This document shows, one piece after another, positions 1 through 5,387 of a stretch of 5,844 nucleotides of DNA. Numbering within the stretch: the first letter of the stretch is position 1; each line of letters opens with the position of its first letter. The stretch is from Chitinivibrionia bacterium (GTDB lineage Bacteria; Krumholzibacteriota; Krumholzibacteriia; WVZY01). The stretch is from the NCBI GenBank assembly GCA_016208665.1, contig JACQXT010000225.1, positions 1 to 5,844 of the forward strand, written 5' to 3'. The position numbers and the translations under genes were made by a program. The notes under the pieces are model-generated. The model saw only the letters and a program-made list of their open reading frames with translations. It made no database searches and was not told where the DNA came from.

Positions 1-357
1 GAGGGAATCAGCCTCGAAGGCGATATCATCGATCTGGGCCTCAAGATCAACGTTATCGACAAGAGCGGAGCATGGTATTCGTACGGCGGCGAGCGGTTGG
101 GGCAGGGGAAGGAAGCAGTCAGAATGTTTCTCAAGAGCAACCCGGCGATGCGGGACGAACTGAGCGCGAAGATCCGCGCTCACTACGGTCTCCAGCCCCC
201 GAAACCGGCGGACGACGTTCAGAAGGCCCGTGAGAAAGTTCCTGAGAAGGCTCCCGAAAAGGCTCCTGAGAGCGCCGCTGAACAGCCGAGAGATCAGTTC
301 CTGAAAAAACCCCCTCTCAAGGGGCGCACGGACGCCGGCCGCGCGGATAAGAAGTAA
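1..357 (+). CDS. recA: RecA recombinase, C-terminal part (5' end outside window)
   Basis: RecA is the cytoplasmic ATP-dependent DNA strand-exchange protein of homologous recombination and the co-protease of the SOS response. The window opens inside the gene, in frame at base 1, and shows the last 118 codons ending in TAA at 355-357. The opening EGISLEGDIIDLG and the following GAWYSYGGERLGQGKE segment are hallmark RecA sequence from the end of the ATPase core, followed by the C-terminal domain up to about AHYGL (window residues 61-65). The ATP-binding and DNA-loop residues lie upstream and are not visible. The TTG at 97 falls inside the conserved segment and is not a start. After the folded domain comes a tail of about 50 residues that is low in complexity: three EK(V/A)P units, then a Lys/Arg-rich end (RADKK). 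E. coli RecA instead ends in an acidic tail. recX follows with no gap. Identification is firm. Confidence 0.97.
   Translation, partial: EGISLEGDIIDLGLKINVIDKSGAWYSYGGERLGQGKEAVRMFLKSNPAMRDELSAKIRAHYGLQPPKPADDVQKAREKVPEKAPEKAPESAAEQPRDQFLKKPPLKGRTDAGRADKK
232..267 (+). repeat. Three tandem 12-bp units encoding EK(V/A)P in the RecA tail
   Basis: Codons from 232 read EKVP, EKAP, EKAP, followed by a degenerate fourth unit (ESAA). The units differ mostly at third codon positions, so the peptide repeat looks older or better conserved than the DNA repeat. It forms a Pro/Lys/Glu linker between the folded RecA C-terminal domain and the basic tail end. Confidence 0.75.
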
Positions 358-996
358 ATGGCGGAAACGATAGCTCGTTGTGGACCGCGTCCCCGGAGCC
401 GGTTTTACATACTGCTCTCCGGGGGGCGGTCTTTTGTTGTACCGGAAGGGGAAGCGGCCGGCTTTCGGCCCGGCATGGAACTGCCGGAGGACGAGATCGC
501 GCGCCTCGAGAGAACGGATCAGTACCTCCGCGGCAAGGAAAAAGCGCTGCGCCTCCTCGCGATACGGTCGCGGTCGAAGCACGAGATGGAAAGCGCGCTC
601 GCCGCGCTTCGCCTGGATCCCGGCGTCGAGCGCGGCATCATGCAGGAGTTGATCGATTGCGGGCTTGTCGACGACCTGCGTTTCGCGCGGGAGTTCGTGC
701 GTGCGAAGACGGAACTCAAGAACCACGGCCCGCACCGGCTCCGCGGCGACCTCAAGCGGTCCGGAGTCGCCCGGAGCGTGATCGACCGGGCTATCGGCGA
801 GTGCTGCGCGGCGGAATCGCAGGAGGAGCTCGCCTGGCGCGCCGCCCGCCGGAAAATGGGGACGGGGGTTCCGGATGTAGCCGCGGTGAAACGGGTGAGC
901 GATTATCTGAAACGAAAGGGTTTCGATTTCGACGTCGTTCACAAGGTGGTGTTCGAGCTTCTCAAGCGCGCCGGCGCCGAGGAAACCGGTGATTAG
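358..996 (+). CDS. recX: RecX family regulatory protein
   Basis: RecX binds RecA and RecA-DNA filaments in the cytoplasm and modulates, usually inhibits, recombinase and co-protease activity. The 212-residue product shows the family pattern of repeated three-helix modules. Residues 1-55 form an extra N-terminal segment with a strand-rich FYILLSGGRSFVVPEGE stretch, as in long RecX proteins. Next come KALRLLAIRSRSKHEME (module 1), ELIDCGLVDDLRFAREFV with the conserved G-L-x-D-D-x-R-F-A core (module 2), and GPHRLRGDLKRSGV and SDYLKRKGFDFDVVHKVV (module 3). The ATG at 358 abuts the recA TAA and is in the same frame. There is no clear Shine-Dalgarno sequence, only AAGAAG at 349-354, so translation probably depends on ribosomes finishing recA. 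Coupled expression would keep RecX tied to, and below, RecA levels. Family assignment is firm; the exact effect on this RecA is inferred. Confidence 0.94.
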   Translation: MAETIARCGPRPRSRFYILLSGGRSFVVPEGEAAGFRPGMELPEDEIARLERTDQYLRGKEKALRLLAIRSRSKHEMESALAALRLDPGVERGIMQELIDCGLVDDLRFAREFVRAKTELKNHGPHRLRGDLKRSGVARSVIDRAIGECCAAESQEELAWRAARRKMGTGVPDVAAVKRVSDYLKRKGFDFDVVHKVVFELLKRAGAEETGD

Positions 997-1003
997 AAAT
1001 ACG

Positions 1004-1033
1004 TTTACTCCGCGCGCATGTCGACGGTACAAT
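1004..1033 (+). promoter_or_regulatory. Putative sigma-70-type promoter of alaS
   Basis: In the 47-base recX-alaS gap, TTTACT at 1004-1009 (4 of 6 matches to TTGACA) and TACAAT at 1028-1033 (5 of 6 to TATAAT) are separated by 18 bases. Transcription would be expected to begin near 1039-1041, only a few bases before the ATG at 1044. The hexamers are read directly; promoter activity and the start point are inferred. This would free alaS from dependence on the recA promoter. Confidence 0.5.
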
Positions 1034-1043
1034 CGGGTATCCT

Positions 1044-3806
1044 ATGAACACGCATCCAGCACACCGGGCTCCGGATGAACACGCCCGCGCCGCGCTCAGG
1101 CGGGGCGCCCGCGGGTTCTCCGCCGAGGACATCAGGCGGAGCTATCTTGATTTTTTCGTCTCAAAAAATCATCGCGTCGTGCCCTCGGCTCCCCTCGTTC
1201 CGCAGGATCCGACGCTGCTCTTTACGTCCGCGGGGATGGTGCAATTCAAATCGTATTACGCCGACCCGGAAGCGGCGCCGTACCGCACGGCCGCATCGCT
1301 GCAAAAGTGCCTCCGCGCAGGCGGCAAGCAGAGCGATCTCGAGAACGTGGGCAGGACGCTCCGGCATCACACGTTTTTCGAAATGCTCGGCAACTTCAGC
1401 TTCGGAGATTATTTCAAGAAGGAATCGATCGAATACGCATGGGAACTCGTCGTCGACGTGTGGCGCTTCGATCGGGAGCGGCTGTGGATTTCGATCTATG
1501 AAGAAGATCAGGAAGCGTTCGACCTGTGGGCCCGGCATATCGGATTCCCCGAACGAAGAATCGTCCGCCTGGGCAAGAAGGACAACTTCTGGGGCCCCGT
1601 CGGCGATACGGGAGTGTGCGGGCCGTCGTCGGAGATCTACTACGACACGGGTTCCAAGCGCGGATGCGCACGTGCGGAGTGCAAGCCGGGATGCGATTGC
1701 GACCGCTACATCGAATTCTGGAACCTCGTGTTTCCCCAGTTCTTTCTGACGGAGCGCGGCGTGTACGATGCCCTGCCCAAGCCCGGCATCGACACGGGCA
1801 TGGGGTTGGAACGCGTCGCCTTCATACTGCAGGAGGCGCAGGATAATTTCCATACCGATCTGTTCCTGCCCATTCGCGCGGCCATCGAATCGGCGCTTCC
1901 CGCGGGAACGGATCGGGCGAAGGCGTCGATGGCCGTGAATGTCGCGGCCGACCACATCAGGGCGCTCTGCTTCGCCATGACGGAAGGCCTCATCCCGTCG
2001 AACGAAGGGAGAGGCTACATTCTGCGCAGGCTGCTTCGCAGGTCCCTCACGAAAATGCACCCCTTCGGGATTCGCGCGCCGTTCCTTCACGCGGGCGTCG
2101 ATTCCGTCGCCTCCGTCATGGCGGTGCGGTACCCGGAGATCGGGGAACGCGCCGCGTTCATCAAGAAAGCGATTCACGCCGAGGAGGAGCGTTTTCTCGT
2201 AACCCTCGAGCAGGGGCTCGAGCGCCTGGAATCCGTCATCTCCCGGTGCACGCGCGAGAAGAATCGCGTGATGCCCGGCGAGGATGCGTTCGTGCTGTAC
2301 GATACGTACGGGTTCCCGCCCGAGTTGACGAGCGAGCTCGCGATGGATGCGGGGCTGGCGGTCGACATGGACGCGTTTGCGGCCGCGATGCGTGCTCAGA
2401 AGGAACGGGCGCGGAGCGGGGGCTTTCATGTCGGCGCCGATGTGCCGGGCGCGCGCCCCTTCCGGGAACTCCGGAAATCGGGCGATACGACATTTCTCGG
2501 GTATGAAACGTTAAGCTGTGAATCGTGGTGCGCCGCTCTTCGCATCGGCGAGGGCGGCGGGGGAGGGCGCACGGCGGAAGGGGAAGGGCCCGATCGGCTG
2601 CTCGAACTGATCTTCGAAGAGACCGTCTTCTATCCGGAGAGCGGAGGGCAGGTCGGCGATACCGGCGCCGTTACGTGCGCGGAGGCTCGTTTCGAGGTGT
2701 CCGGCGTCCGTGCGCAGAATGGAAAAATCGTGCATCTCATCCCTCTCGGCGCCGGCCGGGCGGACGGTGAGGACGGCGGCGAAGCGCTCGAACGGCTGCT
2801 CGCCGGCGCGAAATGCACTCTTTCGGTGAATCCGGTCTTGCGGAGCGCGACGGCCCGGAACCACACGGCGACGCACCTCCTGCACGCGGCTCTGAGGAGC
2901 GTGCTCGGCGGGCACGTCGTTCAGGCCGGTTCCTTCGTGGAACCCGGGCGGCTCAGGTTCGATTTCAATCATTTCCAGGCTCTGTCGCGGGAAGAGCTCT
3001 CCGCAGTCGAGGCATTCGTCAACCAGGCGATCCTGAAGAACGTAGAGCTCGAACACAGGATCATGAAATATGCGGAAGCGGTGCGCGCGGGCGTCATCGC
3101 GCTGTTCGGAGAGAAATACGGCGAGGATGTCAGGGTGATCGAAGTGGAGGGGATTTCGAGAGAGCTGTGCGGCGGAACGCACGTCGCGCGGACGGGCGAC
3201 ATCGGATTGTTTCTGGTGCGCCAGGAAGGTTCCGTGTCTTCGGGCGTGAGGCGCATTGAAGCGTTGACCGGGACGGGCGCGATGGACTATATACATCATG
3301 TAATAGGACAGAGGGAAGCCCTGGCCGCCGTTCTCAGGACATCCCCGGAGGAAACGGCGGGCAAGGTGCGCGCGCTCATCGCGGAAGCGGATGAGTTGAA
3401 GAAGCGGCTCGAGTCCCGGGAGTCGAAAATCGTCGGCGACAGAATCGGCGAGGCCGTTCATTCGGCGCGGGCGATCGGCCGGTTCTCGTTCGCGACGCTG
3501 GAGATGGAATCGGGGGATATCGCGGCGCTCAGGGCCGCGGGCGATTCGCTCAGGGAGAAACTGGAACGGGGAGTGGGACTTCTCCTCCTCGCGGCATCGA
3601 AGAAGCCAATGGCGCTGGTCGTGGTCTCGGAGGATGTCGTCCGCGAAGGGGGCCTGAACGCGCAGACGCTGACTGCTCATCTGTCGCGGGCGCTGTCGCT
3701 CCGCGGCGGCGGGAAACCGCATATGGCCCAGGTGGGCCTCGACAGCAGGAACGATTTCGATCGGGTCGTATCGGAAACGATCCGGTTTCTGAAAGAAGCG
3801 GAATAA
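1044..3806 (+). CDS. alaS: Alanyl-tRNA synthetase
   Basis: This cytoplasmic class II synthetase charges tRNA-Ala with alanine and removes mischarged Ser and Gly. The 920-residue product is complete. The catalytic domain starts near residue 30 (IRRSYLDFF) and has motif 1 with FTSAGM (60-65), motif 2 around RHHTFFEMLGNFSFGDYF (107-124), DTGVCGPSSEIYYD (188-201) and motif 3 GIDTGMGLERVAF (248-260). The editing domain has FYPESGGQVGDTG (529-541) and the zinc ligands H607, H611, C709 and H713 (HTATH and CGGTH). A helical linker (about 768-805) leads to the DHHA1 C-terminal domain, with GGGKPHMAQ at 888-896. It is longer than the usual roughly 875 residues, partly from a charged N-terminal extension of about 29 residues and a Gly-rich insert (504-508). 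Four cysteines (208, 213, 217, 219) may bind metal. No alternative ATG, GTG or TTG lies between 1044 and the conserved domain, so this ATG is retained despite lacking a Shine-Dalgarno sequence. Confidence 0.98.
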   Translation: MNTHPAHRAPDEHARAALRRGARGFSAEDIRRSYLDFFVSKNHRVVPSAPLVPQDPTLLFTSAGMVQFKSYYADPEAAPYRTAASLQKCLRAGGKQSDLENVGRTLRHHTFFEMLGNFSFGDYFKKESIEYAWELVVDVWRFDRERLWISIYEEDQEAFDLWARHIGFPERRIVRLGKKDNFWGPVGDTGVCGPSSEIYYDTGSKRGCARAECKPGCDCDRYIEFWNLVFPQFFLTERGVYDALPKPGIDTGMGLERVAFILQEAQDNFHTDLFLPIRAAIESALPAGTDRAKASMAVNVAADHIRALCFAMTEGLIPSNEGRGYILRRLLRRSLTKMHPFGIRAPFLHAGVDSVASVMAVRYPEIGERAAFIKKAIHAEEERFLVTLEQGLERLESVISRCTREKNRVMPGEDAFVLYDTYGFPPELTSELAMDAGLAVDMDAFAAAMRAQKERARSGGFHVGADVPGARPFRELRKSGDTTFLGYETLSCESWCAALRIGEGGGGGRTAEGEGPDRLLELIFEETVFYPESGGQVGDTGAVTCAEARFEVSGVRAQNGKIVHLIPLGAGRADGEDGGEALERLLAGAKCTLSVNPVLRSATARNHTATHLLHAALRSVLGGHVVQAGSFVEPGRLRFDFNHFQALSREELSAVEAFVNQAILKNVELEHRIMKYAEAVRAGVIALFGEKYGEDVRVIEVEGISRELCGGTHVARTGDIGLFLVRQEGSVSSGVRRIEALTGTGAMDYIHHVIGQREALAAVLRTSPEETAGKVRALIAEADELKKRLESRESKIVGDRIGEAVHSARAIGRFSFATLEMESGDIAALRAAGDSLREKLERGVGLLLLAASKKPMALVVVSEDVVREGGLNAQTLTAHLSRALSLRGGGKPHMAQVGLDSRNDFDRVVSETIRFLKEAE
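1148..1171. repeat. Perfect 9-bp inverted repeat with 6-base loop inside alaS
   Basis: TGATTTTTT at 1148-1156 and AAAAAATCA at 1163-1171 are exact reverse complements around CGTCTC. The element lies in the codons for LDFFVSKNH, about 105 bases into alaS, and is strikingly AT-rich for this gene. As RNA it could form an A/U-rich hairpin; as DNA it is a palindromic site. Any function, such as protein binding, is inferred. The encoded residues belong to a conserved region, which explains part of the sequence. Confidence 0.6.
3264..3293 (+). promoter_or_regulatory. Possible internal promoter within the 3' part of alaS
   Basis: TTGACC at 3264-3269 (5 of 6 to the -35 consensus) is followed after 18 bases by TATATA at 3288-3293 (4 of 6 to the -10 consensus), inside a local AT-rich island (about 3286-3307) in otherwise GC-rich coding sequence. 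It lies about 540 bases before the exporter gene and could supply extra transcripts for it. Chance occurrence is quite possible. Confidence 0.2.
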
Positions 3807-3811
3807 GCGAC

Positions 3812-3817
3812 GGAGGG
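3812..3817 (+). promoter_or_regulatory. Shine-Dalgarno sequence of the OPX gene
   Basis: GGAGGG lies 12 bases before the ATG at 3830, a slightly long spacing. The next in-frame ATG, at 3842, would be 24 bases away, so this site supports the 3830 start. It is the clearest ribosome binding site in the window. Confidence 0.65.
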
Positions 3818-3829
3818 TTCACTTCTGAT

Positions 3830-5350
3830 ATGAATACGTTTATGCAGACTCACGGACGGTGGGTGAGCCGGCTGCTTGTCGCGCAGCTGAGCGCGTATCT
3901 TGCATTCGGCCCGCTCGCGGCCGCGGCCGTCACGAAGCCCGAGAAGACCAGGAAAGGGGAAGCGGAGGCGGTCGATAGGACGCTTTCCGTGGATCCCGAG
4001 CAGGACCGGCGCCTCGAGTTCATCTACTCGACGAGTTCGCTCGAAGGGGCGATCAATCCCGACGAGTACATTCTGGGCCCTGACGACGAATTGATCGTGC
4101 TGATTCGAGGAGCGAGCGACAAGCCGCTCATGCTCAGGGTGCTTCCCGAGGGAACGGTGATGCTGCCCAACGTCGGCCCGTTCAGGGCCGCGGGGCTGAC
4201 GCTGACCGAGTTCAGGAAGAGGCTCCTCGAATCGTTATCGAGCTTCTACCGGAATGTCAAGATAGAGTGCCAGCTGTCGGTGCCTCGGAAGTTCGTCGTC
4301 TATGTGCTGGGACAAGTCGAAATGCCGGGCGCCGTGGAGCTCTTTGCCCCGTTTCGCCTGAGCGTCGCCCTCGAAAAGGCGGGCGGCGTCCTGGCCAACG
4401 GCAGCATGCGCCGGATCGAAATACGCGAGAGCGGCTCCCTGGTTCGCACCGCCGATGTATTCCTGTTCCTGCAGATGGGTGTCGCCGGAGAGAACGTGGT
4501 GCTCACCGAAGGCCAGACCGTGTACGTGCCTCCGAGGAAGGCCGTGGCGGTGTCGATGGGCGAATTGCGCAAACCCGGAGTATACGAAGTCCTGCCGGGA
4601 GAAACGGCCGCGGACCTCATCAGGTACAGCGGGGGATTCACCTCGCGGGGAGACAGCACGAGGATCGTGTTCGAGCAGTTCGACGACGAGAGGCTCATTT
4701 CGACGCGGACGATCGCCCACGACGCCTGCGGAACGGTCCCGCTGCACGACCAGGACGTGATCGTCGTTCCCGATGTGATGAGTTATCCCGGTGTGAAGTA
4801 CGTGCAGGTCGTGGGCGGCGGCGGGCGGGAGGGCGTCTTCTACATCCGCTCGGGCGAGAAGCTCAAGGATTTTATAGCGCGGATCGGGCGGATCAAGGAA
4901 ACGTACGACCCGCGCAAGGCGGTGCTCGAGCGGCGCACGCCCGGCGGAACGATCGAACACCTGAATCTCGACTTGCCGGCCATCATGACCGGCGGTCCCG
5001 GTGGGGATACTGAACTCGAGGACCGGGACATCCTGACCATTCCATGGGCGGAACTGAAGGTATACGTGGTCGGAGAGGTCGTGAAGCCGGGCGAGGTGGA
5101 TTTCCAGGCCGGATTCACCGCGGGGCGCTTCATCAGCCTGGCGGGCGGACCGAATGACAAGGGAAGCATGGACAGGCTCGAAGTCTTCTCGATCGACGGC
5201 ACAAAACGAAGCGCGGACAGCAACAGCCTGGTGTACAGAGGCGAAACAATACTGGTAAAGAAGAAGACGTCCAAGATCGTCGGCGGATTGGTCCTCGGCA
5301 TGGCGAGCATCACCGGATTACTGCTGTCGGTCATCGCGATTACGAAGTGA
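3830..5350 (+). CDS. Wza-like polysaccharide export protein (OPX family) with SLBB repeats
   Basis: OPX proteins form the periplasmic and outer-membrane conduit that exports capsular or exopolysaccharide. The 506-residue product starts with a Sec-type signal peptide: RWVSR, a hydrophobic stretch (15-34) and an Ala-rich end, with likely cleavage near A32-A33. There is no lipobox cysteine, unlike E. coli Wza. A poly-export domain follows (about 80-155; YILGPDDELIVLI, LPEGTVMLPNVGPF). Four SLBB-type beta-grasp units come next, each marked by a (V/G)xxxPGxxx-like core: VYVLGQVEMPGAVEL (from about 157), VSMGELRKPGVYEV (from about 241), VQVVGGGGREGVFYI (from about 325, proline lost) and VYVVGEVVKPGEVDF (from about 411). 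A hydrophobic helix at 483-504 ends two residues before the stop. In Wza the C-terminal helix builds the outer-membrane pore; whether this more hydrophobic one does so is unknown. The gene lies 23 bases after alaS and 37 before a sugar-nucleotide gene, supporting an envelope polysaccharide role. Confidence 0.9.
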   Translation: MNTFMQTHGRWVSRLLVAQLSAYLAFGPLAAAAVTKPEKTRKGEAEAVDRTLSVDPEQDRRLEFIYSTSSLEGAINPDEYILGPDDELIVLIRGASDKPLMLRVLPEGTVMLPNVGPFRAAGLTLTEFRKRLLESLSSFYRNVKIECQLSVPRKFVVYVLGQVEMPGAVELFAPFRLSVALEKAGGVLANGSMRRIEIRESGSLVRTADVFLFLQMGVAGENVVLTEGQTVYVPPRKAVAVSMGELRKPGVYEVLPGETAADLIRYSGGFTSRGDSTRIVFEQFDDERLISTRTIAHDACGTVPLHDQDVIVVPDVMSYPGVKYVQVVGGGGREGVFYIRSGEKLKDFIARIGRIKETYDPRKAVLERRTPGGTIEHLNLDLPAIMTGGPGGDTELEDRDILTIPWAELKVYVVGEVVKPGEVDFQAGFTAGRFISLAGGPNDKGSMDRLEVFSIDGTKRSADSNSLVYRGETILVKKKTSKIVGGLVLGMASITGLLLSVIAITK

Positions 5351-5387
5351 TCGCGGCGGTGCGCCTCCGGACCGACGGCGAAAGGAT

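Noticed and set aside
311..324. Forward terminator at the end of recA
   Set aside because: The short CCCCT/AGGGG hairpin lies inside the coding sequence and is not followed by T residues on the + strand. It is kept only as a possible antisense terminator.
97..357. A separate small 86-codon gene starting at TTG 97
   Set aside because: The frame is open to base 1 and the upstream codons continue conserved RecA sequence, so this is the end of recA and not an independent gene.
1011..1025. GCGCGC and GTCGAC palindromes between the alaS -35 and -10 boxes as an operator
   Set aside because: Both are 6-bp palindromes expected by chance in GC-rich DNA, with no repeated or extended symmetry.
1161..2429. 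A 422-codon open frame on the minus strand opposite alaS
   Set aside because: It lies entirely antisense to a gene with unmistakable AlaRS motifs. GC-rich codon use commonly leaves the opposite strand open, and the translation is rich in Arg/His/Pro with no recognisable domain.
2511..3722. A 403-codon open frame on the minus strand opposite the editing and C-terminal domains of alaS
   Set aside because: Same reasoning: the composition is that of a shadow frame, there is no start context or family motif, and the + strand gene is certain.
4235..4960. A 241-codon minus-strand frame and a 248-codon + strand frame (4267-5013) overlapping the exporter gene
   Set aside because: Both are shadows of the OPX gene, with Arg-rich low-complexity translations and no domain signature.
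5351..5387. Terminator between the exporter and rmlA-like genes
   Set aside because: Only a 4-bp CGGT/ACCG pairing (5357-5360 with 5371-5374) can be found and no T-run follows, so termination is not supported and co-transcription is more likely.
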